Made by a program: the position numbers and the translations under genes
Notes under the pieces: model-generated
Told to the model about the DNA's origin: nothing
The model's input: the letters and a program-made list of their open reading frames with translations, nothing else
Databases searched by the model: none
Source of the DNA: JANLYC01 sp963815445
GTDB taxonomy: Bacteria; Actinomycetota; Actinomycetes; Propionibacteriales; Nocardioidaceae
Length of the DNA: 64,000 nucleotides
Direction: 5' to 3'
Assembly (NCBI GenBank): GCA_963815445.1
Contig: CAWFGV010000004.1
Span: 434,001-498,000, forward strand
Shown here: piece after piece, positions 8,961-17,152 of the stretch
How positions within the stretch are numbered: the first letter of the stretch is position 1
Layout: the number at the start of each line of letters is the position of its first letter

Positions 8961-8990
8961 ACGGCGTCCTCTCGACGGAGAGGACGCCGT
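8961..8990. terminator. Intrinsic terminator hairpin after bldC
   Basis: Perfect 13-bp stem (ACGGCGTCCTCTC with its complement) and a GACG tetraloop, extended by CAAG/CTTG with one bulge. It ends transcription from bldC about 150 nt after the stop and separates it from the oxidase gene. Confidence 0.8.
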
Positions 8991-9084
8991 ACTTGTTCAC
9001 TCCCCCGCATTTCTCGACGTTTCACGTTCTCTTGACGCGCAGTGAGTTGGCTGGTCTCACCAACGAACAGAGGCGGCAGCAGAC

Positions 9085-10695
9085 ATGAACCCGACCCGCC
9101 GAGACCTGATCAAGGTGGGAGCACTGGGCAGCGCGGCCCTTGCCATTCCCGCCATGCGCGTCGCCAGCGCGACCTCGCAGAACAGGCTGGCCCAGAGCAA
9201 GTTGCCTCGCCCCTTCACCGTGCCCCTCACCATTCCGCCGGTCCTGTCCCCGGTGCGGTCGGACGCCGGCACCGACTTCTACGACCTCACGATGCGGGAG
9301 AGTCTCGCGAGCATCGTCCCCGGCCTGTCGACGCCCACGTGGGGCTACAACGGCATCTCGCCCGGACCGACGATCGTCGTTCGCAAGGGACGGCGGACGC
9401 AGATGTTGCACCGGAACCGGTTGCCGGCCACGCATCCGCAGCTCGGCTACCAGGCTTGGACGTCGGTGCATCTGCACGGCTCGGAGTCGTTGCCACAGTA
9501 CGACGGATACGCGAGTGACATCACGTTGCCGGGGCAGGCCAAGAACTATCACTACCCGAACACGCAGGAAGCCCGCACCCTGTGGTACCACGACCACGGC
9601 GTGATGCACACCGGGCCCAACGCGTACATGGGCCTGGCGGGACAGTACTGGTTGCAGGACGATCTGGAACTGTCGCTGCCGCTCCCGCGGGGCCGCTACG
9701 ACATCCCGTTGACCGTGCAGGACGTCATGCTCACCTCCGACGGGACTCGGCTGTGGAACGACCACGACGAGTCCGGTGTCTACGGGGACATCATCGTGGT
9801 CAATGGGCAGCCGTGGCCGGTGATGAAGGTGGAACGGCGCAAGTACCGGTTCCGCATCCTCAACGCATCGGTCTCGCGCTCCTTCCGCTGGCAGCTGGAC
9901 TCGGGCGAGCCACTGGTCGTCGTCGCTACGGATTCCGGCTTCATGCCCACTCCGCAGCCCGTGCGCCAGTTCCGGCACCACGTCGCAGAGCGCTACTCGG
10001 TGGTCATCGACTTCGCGAGGTACCCGATCGGTCGCCGCGTCGTCCTGCAGAACCTCAGCAACAAGAACAACATCGACTTCGCCACCACCAAGAACGTGAT
10101 GGCCTTCGACGTGGCGTCGGATGCGACCAGCACGGCCAACAACACGATCCCCGACGTGCTCAACCCCGACGACGCGACCATGTTGCTGACGAAGGACATG
10201 GCGACGGTGACCCGCAGGATGGAGTTCGTGCGCAAGCATGGACGGTGGACCATCAACGGCAAGACGTGGGACGACGTGGTGAAGTCCGGCTTCCGGGAGA
10301 TTGTGGCCAATCCGCAGGCGGGGACCGTCGAGCGCTGGACCCTGGCGAACGACTCAGGCGGGTGGAGCCACCCCGCTCATATCCATCTCGTCGACTTCAA
10401 GATCTTGTCACGCAACGGACGTCCACCTCTGGCGCATGAGATCGGCCCGAAGGACACGGTGTATCTCGGCGAGAACGAGACAGTCGACGTGCTGATTCCG
10501 TTCAAGGCCGGCCATCTCGGCAGGTACATGATGCACTGCCACAACCTCGTGCACGAGGACCACGACATGATGGTCCAGTTCGAGGTCGGCACGGGCGGCG
10601 ACGACCCGTTCTCAGATCCCGCTCACTTAGGACTCGTGACTGACGGTCCACGGCGTTCAGGCGCAGGGCGGAGTCGCGTGAACGCGGCCTGGTGA
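9085..10695 (+). CDS. Tat-exported multicopper oxidase
   Basis: 536 residues. The N-terminus has a twin-arginine signal (TRRDLIKVG, residues 4-12, then a hydrophobic stretch). Three cupredoxin domains follow with all copper motifs: HLHG (129-132), WYHDHG (167-172), HPAHIH in domain 3 and MHCHNLVHEDHDM (from 483), giving type 1, 2 and 3 sites with Met as the axial ligand. The layout resembles the CotA/bilirubin oxidase group, so it should oxidise phenols, bilirubin-like compounds or metal ions with O2, outside the membrane. GAGG lies 11 nt before ATG 9085. Two secreted propeller lipoproteins follow on the same strand. Confidence 0.92.
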   Translation: MNPTRRDLIKVGALGSAALAIPAMRVASATSQNRLAQSKLPRPFTVPLTIPPVLSPVRSDAGTDFYDLTMRESLASIVPGLSTPTWGYNGISPGPTIVVRKGRRTQMLHRNRLPATHPQLGYQAWTSVHLHGSESLPQYDGYASDITLPGQAKNYHYPNTQEARTLWYHDHGVMHTGPNAYMGLAGQYWLQDDLELSLPLPRGRYDIPLTVQDVMLTSDGTRLWNDHDESGVYGDIIVVNGQPWPVMKVERRKYRFRILNASVSRSFRWQLDSGEPLVVVATDSGFMPTPQPVRQFRHHVAERYSVVIDFARYPIGRRVVLQNLSNKNNIDFATTKNVMAFDVASDATSTANNTIPDVLNPDDATMLLTKDMATVTRRMEFVRKHGRWTINGKTWDDVVKSGFREIVANPQAGTVERWTLANDSGGWSHPAHIHLVDFKILSRNGRPPLAHEIGPKDTVYLGENETVDVLIPFKAGHLGRYMMHCHNLVHEDHDMMVQFEVGTGGDDPFSDPAHLGLVTDGPRRSGAGRSRVNAAW

Positions 10696-10744
10696 GCCGG
10701 CGGGTTCACACCCGAATCTCAGCCTCGGTGGCTACGGTTCACCG

Positions 10745-11974
10745 GTGACCAGGATGCGGCATCGAGCGCTGCTGAGGGCAGGCGTCGCCGCCGCCACGGT
10801 TGTGCTGGTCGGTGGGTGCACGGGTTCGGATGCTCCCCGTGGCCCGGACCCGGCACGTACCAGCTCGCCCGGATCTGCGACGACGAAGTCCACCGGGACG
10901 TCGGGAGATCCTGGGCCGGCTGCGATCGCGCCGCAGTTCCGCCACCTCCTCCCCGGCATGCCCCCCGTCGTGGGCAACGACGTGTATGCCGCCGCCGACA
11001 GCTCAGGTGTGGCTGCGAAGATCGCGCACGAGCCGGCGTACCTCTACGTACCGAACTCGTTCGGAGCACCCCTCACCACCGTGATCGACCAGCGCACGCA
11101 CCGGATCGTCCGCCGACTGCACACCGGGGAGCTGTCCCAGCACGTGACGCCCGCGTGGGACCTCTCCACGCTCTACGTCGAGGCCAGCGCCGCCAACGAG
11201 CTCGTGGCGATCAACCCGCGCAGCGGCCGAATCACGGGCCGCATCCCGGTGCCGCGCCCGTACAACCTCTACTTCACTCCGGACGGCAAGCAGGCCATCG
11301 TGATGTCGGAGGAGAACGACAAGATCATCTTCACCACGACTCGTGGGTTCAAGCGGCTGGCCACCGTGCAGAGCCCGAGCTGTCGCGGTCCCAACCACGC
11401 AGACTTCTCAGCCAACGGCCGGTTCTTCGTCGTCACGTGCGAGTTCTCGGGCTCGCTGTTGCGGGTGTCCACGCTCGGCCACCGGGTGACCGGGACACGC
11501 CAGCTCGGTCCTGGCAGCAAGCCGCAGGACATTCGCCTGGCCCCGGACGGTCGCACGTTCTACGTCGCCGACATGGGCCGCGACCGCCTCGTGCGATTCG
11601 GGTGGCGTGATCTGCGCCCTGTCGGCTTCACCCCGACCCCGAGCATGCCGCACGGCATCTATCCCAGCCGCGACAGCAAGTTCCTCTACGTCTCGGACCG
11701 CGGGGCTGGGCAGGTGAGCGTCGTGTCGCTGGCGGACAACCGGATCGTGGACACCTGGCGGGTGCCCGGTGGTGGCAGCCCCGACATGGGCGGGGTGTCG
11801 GCGGACGGCAAGGTCCTGTGGCTGTCCGGTCGGTACAACGGGGAGGTCTACGGCTGGAACACGAAGACCGGAAAGCTGATCGCGCGCATCCAGGTCGGCG
11901 GTGATCCGCATGGACTGCTTGTCTGGCCGCAGCCCGGTCGGTACTCGCTCGGCCACACCGGAAACATGCGGTGA
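10745..11974 (+). CDS. Lipoprotein with YVTN-type beta-propeller
   Basis: 409 residues. Signal peptide with lipobox LVGGC (Cys about residue 25), then a Ser/Thr/Pro-rich linker and a propeller of repeated blades: YLYVPNS, LYVEASAANELVAINP, TFYVADMGRDRLVRF, FLYVSDRGAGQVSVVSL, LWLSGRYNGEVYGWN. Such proteins usually bind partners or metals at the cell surface; no catalytic residues are apparent. GTG 10745 has TACGGT 6 nt before it, so it is probably leaderless with its own promoter although it lies 49 nt after the oxidase. The next gene overlaps its stop by 4 nt. Confidence 0.82.
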   Translation: MTRMRHRALLRAGVAAATVVLVGGCTGSDAPRGPDPARTSSPGSATTKSTGTSGDPGPAAIAPQFRHLLPGMPPVVGNDVYAAADSSGVAAKIAHEPAYLYVPNSFGAPLTTVIDQRTHRIVRRLHTGELSQHVTPAWDLSTLYVEASAANELVAINPRSGRITGRIPVPRPYNLYFTPDGKQAIVMSEENDKIIFTTTRGFKRLATVQSPSCRGPNHADFSANGRFFVVTCEFSGSLLRVSTLGHRVTGTRQLGPGSKPQDIRLAPDGRTFYVADMGRDRLVRFGWRDLRPVGFTPTPSMPHGIYPSRDSKFLYVSDRGAGQVSVVSLADNRIVDTWRVPGGGSPDMGGVSADGKVLWLSGRYNGEVYGWNTKTGKLIARIQVGGDPHGLLVWPQPGRYSLGHTGNMR

Positions 11975-13023
11975 CGCGGGCATCCCCGCCCGGCATACGG
12001 CCGCCCGCGTGGGTCGTGGCTGCGGCTGCGACGATCCTGACGAGTGTGACGCTCGGCGGATGCACGGCATCCGCTCCGTCTCAGCAGCCGTCACCGAGCC
12101 ACCGACCGACGTCCGGCTCCGCTTCGACGACGTCGACGCCGCCCCCGGCGGAGCCGTCCACGCGCCGCGCCACGCTGAGCGTACGGGTGCTGCCATGGCG
12201 GCTTCCGGCCCCGCTGGCGAGGGAAGCCGTCGCGGCCGGCCGGCACAGCGTGCTCGTCGCCGGAGGGATGGCGCCCGACGGCAGCTCCACAGGTGCGGCC
12301 TACGAGCTCGACCTCAGGTCCGGGCACGTGGAGCGGTTGCCGGACCTTCCCGTGGCCGTCCACGACGTGGGCGGTGTCCACGCGTCGAGTGGCTTCCTGG
12401 TCGTGGGCGGGGGCAACAGCTCTGAGCAGGACGTCGTCCAGGCTCTCGACGGACGACGTCGGTGGAGCGAGCAACCCGCGTTGCCGACGGCACGGTCAGA
12501 CCTGACGGCGGTGGCTGTTCAGGGCCGAGTTTTCGTGGTCGGAGGGTACGACGGCGGCGCCCCGGCCCTGGCCGACGTCCTCGAACGCACGGCTCGTTCG
12601 GGGTGGTCCGTCCTCGCTCGCCTGCCCGTGGCGGTTCGCTATCCCGCGGTCGCCGTCAGCGGTGGGCAAATCTGGGTCATCGGCGGCGAACGGGCCGGTG
12701 TCATGGTGACCACGATCCAGCGAATCGATGTCCGCACCGGCCGAGTCCGGGTCGTCGGTCATCTCCCGTCGCCGCTCGGTCATGCGTCGGCCGTGACCCT
12801 GGGCCATCGGATTCTCGTCGTCGGTGGACGGACCGGTCAGGACCAGCTCACGAGCACGATGTGGTGGTTCGATCCGCACACCCGCGCGCTGCGTCGGGCC
12901 GGCCGGCTTCCGACACCGCTCGCGGACTCAGCCGTGGTGACCGCGCTCGGCTCGGCCTACCTCCTCGGTGGAGAGACACCGGACGTGAGCGACCACGTCA
13001 TTCGGCTGGCACTCGCCCCGTGA
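11971..13023 (+). CDS. Kelch-repeat lipoprotein
   Basis: 350 residues. Signal peptide ending in lipobox TLGGC, a Ser/Pro/Thr linker to about residue 65, then five to six kelch blades with the double-Gly strands: VLVAGGM, FLVVGGGN, VFVVGGYDGG, IWVIGGERAG, ILVVGGRTG, AYLLGGETP. The fold should be a beta-propeller anchored at the outer face of the membrane. GTG 11971 overlaps the previous stop as GTGA, so the two lipoproteins are translationally coupled. Function is not known; partner binding next to the multicopper oxidase is inference. Confidence 0.82.
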   Translation: MTRASPPGIRPPAWVVAAAATILTSVTLGGCTASAPSQQPSPSHRPTSGSASTTSTPPPAEPSTRRATLSVRVLPWRLPAPLAREAVAAGRHSVLVAGGMAPDGSSTGAAYELDLRSGHVERLPDLPVAVHDVGGVHASSGFLVVGGGNSSEQDVVQALDGRRRWSEQPALPTARSDLTAVAVQGRVFVVGGYDGGAPALADVLERTARSGWSVLARLPVAVRYPAVAVSGGQIWVIGGERAGVMVTTIQRIDVRTGRVRVVGHLPSPLGHASAVTLGHRILVVGGRTGQDQLTSTMWWFDPHTRALRRAGRLPTPLADSAVVTALGSAYLLGGETPDVSDHVIRLALAP

Positions 13024-13038
13024 CCTCAGCTGACCCGA

Positions 13039-13083
13039 ACATGCGGTCGTAGGCCGAGTAGCTCTCGACCTACGACCACATGT
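13039..13083. terminator. Hairpin between convergent kelch lipoprotein and cupredoxin-like genes
   Basis: 15-nt arms (13039-13053, 13069-13083; core GTCGTAGG/CCTACGAC) with one mismatch and a 15-nt loop. Placed exactly between two convergent stops, it can serve both strands. Confidence 0.7.
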
Positions 13084-13089
13084 GCCGGG

Positions 13090-13968
13090 TCACTTCAGCG
13101 TGATCAGCTTCCACATGCCCATGTTGAAGTGCGGCATACCGGAGTCGTCGTCCGGCCAGAAGCAGGCCAGCAGGTACTTGCCGGCCGGCAGGTTGTAGTG
13201 GAAGTCCACCGACACCTTCGGCGAGATGACCCCTACGTCGGTGTTTGCCTTCAGGATCCACGGGGGGTTGCGATGCGTCCCGGACTTGATGAGTCGGCGG
13301 ACCATGCGGTTGGTCGTGTTGTCCGCGACGCGCTGGAGGATCACGAAGTGCGGCTGGTCGCTGCGGTTGCTGACGTGGGTCCAGCCCGATCGGGGCAGCG
13401 GCGGCATCGAGCTGCCGAAGCCGTAGCTGAACGTCGTGATGCCGCTGCTGACCGGAATCCGAGGCCGAGCCGGGGGCGTTCCGAAGACCTTGAGCTTCGC
13501 GACGGCGTTGCTGTTCTGGTCGAGCAGGACGAGCTGCGCGGCCCGCAGCTTCACTGCGAACTCGCCAGGATTTCCTGGCCTCGCGGAGGCACCGCCGAGG
13601 AAGGTGATCCGGTGATCCACGCGACGGATGGCGGCGAGGTCACCGCCGAAGGCCTTGTTGATGTCCGCACCTGCTTGCTGCATGGTGTAGCCCTTGTGCA
13701 GACGGAGCAGCTGGAGCGTGTGGGTACCCTTCCTGGTCTTCACCTGGAAGATCATCCGGCCCGCGTGCACGCGATGACCGACGCTGAGGTGGATGGCCGA
13801 CTTGCTCATGTGGGCAACGACAGTCGGAACGTGCCCGGTAGCCGCTGCGGTTGCCGCACGCGGCTGGGCGTGGGTGGTGACGGCGTCTGCGGAGGACAAC
13901 GGTCCCGCCGGCAGCAGTAGTGCCGCGCCCAACCCCAAGATGGTGGCGGCCCGAATTCGGACGTGCAT
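13090..13968 (-). CDS. Secreted cupredoxin-like protein, function unknown
   Basis: 292 residues from ATG 13968, chosen because AGGGAG lies 5 nt upstream and a clean signal peptide follows (MHVRIRAATI to about residue 29). Residues about 195-292 read as a cupredoxin-like fold: NRSDQPH (N201, H207), then strands, then LPAGKYLLAC (C269), GMPH (H280) and MGM (M283/M285). His-Cys-His-Met is the ligand set of a type 1 copper site, but the Cys-His spacing of 11 is long. The N-terminal half (about 45-165) is unlike anything I recognise. It converges on the propeller lipoproteins beside the multicopper oxidase, so a copper role is plausible but unproven. Confidence 0.6.
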   Translation of the reverse strand: MHVRIRAATILGLGAALLLPAGPLSSADAVTTHAQPRAATAAATGHVPTVVAHMSKSAIHLSVGHRVHAGRMIFQVKTRKGTHTLQLLRLHKGYTMQQAGADINKAFGGDLAAIRRVDHRITFLGGASARPGNPGEFAVKLRAAQLVLLDQNSNAVAKLKVFGTPPARPRIPVSSGITTFSYGFGSSMPPLPRSGWTHVSNRSDQPHFVILQRVADNTTNRMVRRLIKSGTHRNPPWILKANTDVGVISPKVSVDFHYNLPAGKYLLACFWPDDDSGMPHFNMGMWKLITLK

Positions 13969-14278
13969 GTGGTCTCCCTCGAAGGTGTAGGTGTCGAAAC
14001 GGTGCGAGCCGGTGCTCGCCCTGTCTCTTCCATCCACCGACGACCGAGAGGCGGGGTGGGGACCAGCGGCACCCCATCCCCTCGACGGCGAGACGATCTT
14101 GTCACCGGAGATCGTAGAAAGTCACGGATTTCCCGGAATTTTCGATGCCTCCCGCCGCGCTCGTGAGCCTCGGTCAGATCCTTCAACGCCTTGCTGGACG
14201 GGGGCGCCGTCATTCAGCACCTGGGCATCCAGGCTCGCGGGGCGCAGTCGGCTCCCCGCACCTGTCTATGATCGACGT

Positions 14279-14434
14279 ATGCAGCTTGTCGTCCTCTTGC
14301 TCGCGGCCGCGCTTCTGCTCGTGATCGTGGGCTTCATCATCTCGGCGCTCAAGTGGCTGCTCATCATCGCCGCCGTCCTCGTCGCGGTCAGTGTGCTGCT
14401 GCGTCGATCCGGTCGCACGTCTTCCCGCCGCTGA
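14279..14434 (+). CDS. Small two-helix membrane protein
   Basis: 51 residues, almost entirely hydrophobic: helix 1 about residues 2-23 (VVLLLAAALLLVIVGFII), a short Lys-Trp turn, helix 2 about 26-41, and a basic tail (RRSGRTSSRR) that should face the cytosol. The start is well supported: TATGAT at 14267-14272, then 6 nt, then ATG, the leaderless pattern. Proteins of this size and make-up recur in actinobacteria without assigned function. Confidence 0.65.
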   Translation: MQLVVLLLAAALLLVIVGFIISALKWLLIIAAVLVAVSVLLRRSGRTSSRR

Positions 14435-14447
14435 CCCCTTCGTTGAA

Positions 14448-14528
14448 CCGTGAGTTGTGGTCCTTCAACCGTGAGTTGTGGTCCCTCGAGCCGTGAGTTG
14501 TGGTCCCTCGAGCCGTGAGTTGTGGTCC
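14448..14528. repeat. 22-bp tandem repeat, four copies
   Basis: Core CCGTGAGTTGTGGTCC occurs at 14448, 14469, 14491 and 14513, spaced 21-22 bp; spacer text changes from TTCAA to CTCGAG. The array starts 14 nt after the small membrane gene and ends before tRNA-Phe. A further 100 nt to the tRNA holds nothing I recognise. Confidence 0.85.
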
Positions 14529-14629
14529 CGAGCCAGGGGCTCGGGAACGTTCCCGGAGGTGTGGCGGGGTACGACGGCAGCGCGCGCGACGCGTCGAATG
14601 CGCTGGGTGACGGACACTGGAGTGGTCGG

Positions 14630-14703
14630 TGGCCAGGGCCGGGGTCGAACCGGCGACCTTCCGCTTTTCAGGCGGACGCTCGTACCAACTGAGCTACCTG
14701 GCC
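14630..14703 (-). tRNA. tRNA-Phe (GAA)
   Basis: Complete cloverleaf on the minus strand: acceptor GGCCAGG paired with CCTGGCC, D-arm GCTC/GAGC, anticodon loop CTGAAAA giving GAA, T-arm with TTCGACC. Discriminator A; CCA is not encoded. Confidence 0.95.
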
Positions 14704-14798
14704 GTCGCGCCTGCGAGGCGTGGACCTCGTGGTGCGCGACCGAAACCCTACCGTAGGAGCGCGGGCGATCCCGAATCGACAGCGGGGCCAGAACCGGG

Positions 14799-15392
14799 TC
14801 AGATCGAGGAGACGACCTCGTCGTAGTCGAGGCGCGGGAGGCGGTCGAACCAGGCGTTCGGGCCAGGCTTGCCGATGTTGACGATGACCTGCGACTTGTA
14901 GCGGCCGTCCGGGAAGAAGTCGGCGTCCAGAGCCGCGGCGTCGAAACCGGTCATCGGGCCGGCGGCCAGTCCAGCGGCACGGACGCCGAGCAGGAAGTAG
15001 CCGATCTGGAGCGCACTGTTGAAGCGGGCCGTCTGCTCGCGCGGACCGGCGTCGGAGAAGAGATCCTTCATCCCGGGTGCGTGGGGGAAGACCCTCGGCA
15101 GGTTCTCGTGGAACTCGGTGTCAGCCGCGAGGATCGCGATCAGCGGAGCGTCCGCCGTCTTGTCGCGGTTGCGCTCGCCCAGGTGCTTGAGCACGCGCTC
15201 GCGGGAACCTTCGCTGCGGAGCAGGAAGATGCGCAGGGGCTGCATGTTCGCGGAGGTGGGTGCGAACTGGACGAGGTCGTAGATCGCCTCGATCTGCTCG
15301 TCGGAGACCGGCTCGTCGCTGAAGGTGTTGGCGGTGCGCGCCTCGCGGAAGAGCAGGTCCTGTGCGGTGGTGTCGAGCGTCAAAGAAGTCAT
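14799..15392 (-). CDS. Malonic semialdehyde reductase (RutE/HadB-like nitroreductase family)
   Basis: 197 residues, FMN-dependent nitroreductase fold. The pattern FAPTSANMQPLRIFLLRS, then IGYFLLGVRAAGLAAGPMTGFD and a C-terminal VNIGKPG, is that of the RutE/HadB subgroup, which reduces malonic semialdehyde to 3-hydroxypropionate in uracil breakdown. No other pyrimidine-degradation gene is near, so the real substrate may be another aldehyde or enal. It lies between tRNA-Phe and tRNA-Asp on the same strand as the tRNAs, splitting a tRNA group. The minus-strand start ATG 15392 has no strong ribosome site. Confidence 0.8.
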   Translation of the reverse strand: MTSLTLDTTAQDLLFREARTANTFSDEPVSDEQIEAIYDLVQFAPTSANMQPLRIFLLRSEGSRERVLKHLGERNRDKTADAPLIAILAADTEFHENLPRVFPHAPGMKDLFSDAGPREQTARFNSALQIGYFLLGVRAAGLAAGPMTGFDAAALDADFFPDGRYKSQVIVNIGKPGPNAWFDRLPRLDYDEVVSSI

Positions 15393-15493
15393 AGAACGTT
15401 CAACTAGATCGGTGACGTAGGAATTCCCGGATCAAACCGTGGTGTGAGCCAGCTCATCGTCGTACGCCGGGGAAAGGTGGTCTGGACGCGGAA

Positions 15494-15526
15494 AACGCCT
15501 CGACCTGATTTCTCAGGTGAGGCGTT
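15494..15526 (-). terminator. Intrinsic terminator for tRNA-Asp/tRNA-Glu
   Basis: On the minus strand a stem (AACGCCTC and ACCTGA against their complements, one bulged base) is followed by TTTT. It begins 4 nt after tRNA-Asp, so it ends the Glu-Asp transcript before the reductase gene. Confidence 0.75.
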
Positions 15527-15529
15527 CAG

Positions 15530-15603
15530 CGACCCCGACGGGACTCGAACCCGCGGCCTTCGCCGTGACAGGGCGACGCGCTAACCAACTGCGCTACGGG
15601 GCC
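15530..15603 (-). tRNA. tRNA-Asp (GTC)
   Basis: Acceptor GGCCCCG with CGGGGTC, anticodon loop CTGTCAC giving GTC, T-loop TTCGAGT, discriminator G as expected for Asp. CCA is not encoded. Confidence 0.95.
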
Positions 15604-15668
15604 AGTGTGCACATGTCACTGTGCGTTCTTGCTGTGCGTTTTCGCGCGCCACAGGTTAGCGCACGAAG

Positions 15669-15741
15669 CACCCCCAACGGGATTCGAACCCGTGCTACCG
15701 CCGTGAAAGGGCGACGTCCTAGGCCACTAGACGATGGGGGC
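15669..15741 (-). tRNA. tRNA-Glu (TTC)
   Basis: Acceptor GCCCCCA with TGGGGGT, anticodon loop CTTTCAC giving TTC, T-loop TTCGAAT, discriminator G. It is 65 nt upstream of tRNA-Asp on the same strand; both probably share one transcript. Confidence 0.95.
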
Positions 15742-15851
15742 CTAAGCCCGGGCATCTCTACGAGAAACCGTCGGGGACCGCCCAAGCATAGGGGGTCGGG
15801 GCACGGTGATCCAAACCGACCGGCACGTGGACGACCAAGCCCCGGACCCGG

Positions 15852-16220
15852 TCACGCCGAGCCCAGGAGGAGGCCCGCGGCGGCCGCCGCCAGGGTCATG
15901 GCCACCGTCGTCGCGACGTTGAGCACCGCCGCGGCCACGGCACCCTCCTCGATCAGGCGCAGCGTCTCCCAGCTGAAGGTGGAGAACGTCGTGTAGCCAC
16001 CGAGGAACCCGATGCCCAGGGCCGGTACCACCCATGAGCCGAGGACGTGGTGATCAGCCATGGCCGTCACGAGACCCAGCCCGAACGACCCGGAGACATT
16101 GATGGCCCAGGTACCCCACGGGAAGATCCGCTCGTGGCGAGTCTGGATGAGACGGTCCAGCAGATACCGCGCCGGTGCGCCGAAGGCCGAGCCCAGCGCC
16201 ACCCAGAGCACAGCGGTCAT
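15852..16220 (-). CDS. crcB: CrcB/Fluc fluoride channel subunit (second of pair)
   Basis: 122 residues with four membrane helices. Fluc hallmarks: GSAFGAPARYLLDR, WGTWAINVSGSFGLG (the pore Asn) and LGIGFLGGYTTFSTFSWE (the central Na+-binding segment and Phe box). Fluc proteins form antiparallel dimers that export fluoride. A second crcB lies upstream in the same operon, as in species that use heterodimers. ATG 16220 overlaps the DUF190 stop by 4 nt, so translation is coupled. Confidence 0.93.
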   Translation of the reverse strand: MTAVLWVALGSAFGAPARYLLDRLIQTRHERIFPWGTWAINVSGSFGLGLVTAMADHHVLGSWVVPALGIGFLGGYTTFSTFSWETLRLIEEGAVAAAVLNVATTVAMTLAAAAAGLLLGSA

Positions 16221-16600
16221 CCGGTGGGATCCGCATGGTCGGCGTCATCGGTGTGGTCGTTGCCCGCGTTGCGGCCTACGTAGCTGATGACCTCGACGTC
16301 GTCGATGATCACGAGCCCCTCGGTGATCAGCTCGTCCAGGGACGGGAGGAAGGCCTGGATCCGCTCGGCGATGTCCACGATGATCACCGCCACGGGCAGG
16401 TCCTCCGACAGACTCAGGATGCGCGTCGTATGAACGTGCTGGCTCGCGCCGTATCCCTCGATGCCCCGGAGCACCGAGGCTCCGGCCAGACCGGCGTGGT
16501 GCGCCCGGTGCACGATCTCCGTGTACACCGGCTTGTGGTGCCACTGGTCGGTCTCCCCGACGAAGACGGTGAGACGTTGGGCAGGTCCTCGCAACTTCAC
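16217..16600 (-). CDS. DUF190 protein, PII-like, in the fluoride exporter operon
   Basis: 127 residues. MKLRGPAQRLTVFVGETDQW, HRAHHAGLAGASVLRGIEGYG and LPVAVIIVDIAERI are the DUF190 signature; the family has a ferredoxin-like fold resembling PII signal proteins and is often encoded with crcB. A regulatory or ligand-sensing role for the channel is likely but unproven. It is placed between two crcB genes, 11 nt after one and overlapping the other by 4 nt. The tail (HTDDADHADPTG) is acidic. Confidence 0.88.
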   Translation of the reverse strand: MKLRGPAQRLTVFVGETDQWHHKPVYTEIVHRAHHAGLAGASVLRGIEGYGASQHVHTTRILSLSEDLPVAVIIVDIAERIQAFLPSLDELITEGLVIIDDVEVISYVGRNAGNDHTDDADHADPTG

Positions 16601-16611
16601 GGCAGGTCCTC

Positions 16612-17145
16612 TCAGGTGCCCTGGTGGGCACGGTCGTCGGGGTGGTGGGTCTGCTCGGGCGGTGCTCTCCGGGTGACGCGGTGGCCGAGGAGGAGGCCGC
16701 CTGCCGCCGCCGCCAGGCCGAGCACCATCGTGAGCGCGAGGTAAGCGGCGGCCACGCCAACCGAGCGATCGGTGGCGAGCTGGTCCGTCTCGACCGCCAG
16801 TGAGCTGAACGTCGTGAACGCCCCGAGGAAGCCGACGCAGACGAACGGCCGGACGTACCGGCGCGGTGGCCAGAGGTCGAGGATCAGGACGAGCAGGATC
16901 GCCAGCGCGAACGAGCCGACGACGTTCACGGCCAAGGTCGCCCAGGGGAAGCCCTCATGACGCGGAAGGGCGGTCCCGACGCCGTACCGGGCGCTCGCGC
17001 CCAGCGCGCCACCAGCGGCCACGGCTGCGACAGGTCCGATCCGGTCCCACGCCGATCGCGAACGCGGGCGACGTCGGAACGGATCGGCGACGAGTGACGC
17101 CACGGCGGGCGTTGGACTGCGGTCCGGCGGGTCGGTGGTGCTCAT
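16612..17145 (-). CDS. crcB: CrcB/Fluc fluoride channel subunit (first of pair)
   Basis: 177 residues. A soluble, basic N-terminal extension of about 55 residues (with RRRPRSRSAWDR) precedes four membrane helices with AGGALGASARYGVG, WATLAVNVVGSFALA and VGFLGAFTTFSSLAVE. The extension is longer than usual for Fluc. ATG 17145 is chosen for its TAGGAG ribosome site 6 nt upstream. That site is part of a hairpin in the leader (see the regulatory feature at 17153-17248). It heads the crcB-DUF190-crcB operon. Confidence 0.9.
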   Translation of the reverse strand: MSTTDPPDRSPTPAVASLVADPFRRRPRSRSAWDRIGPVAAVAAGGALGASARYGVGTALPRHEGFPWATLAVNVVGSFALAILLVLILDLWPPRRYVRPFVCVGFLGAFTTFSSLAVETDQLATDRSVGVAAAYLALTMVLGLAAAAGGLLLGHRVTRRAPPEQTHHPDDRAHQGT

Positions 17146-17152
17146 GCAGTCT

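Noticed and set aside
8530..9000. Minus-strand open frame opposite bldC and its terminator
   Set aside because: Crosses a strong terminator hairpin and is antisense to bldC.
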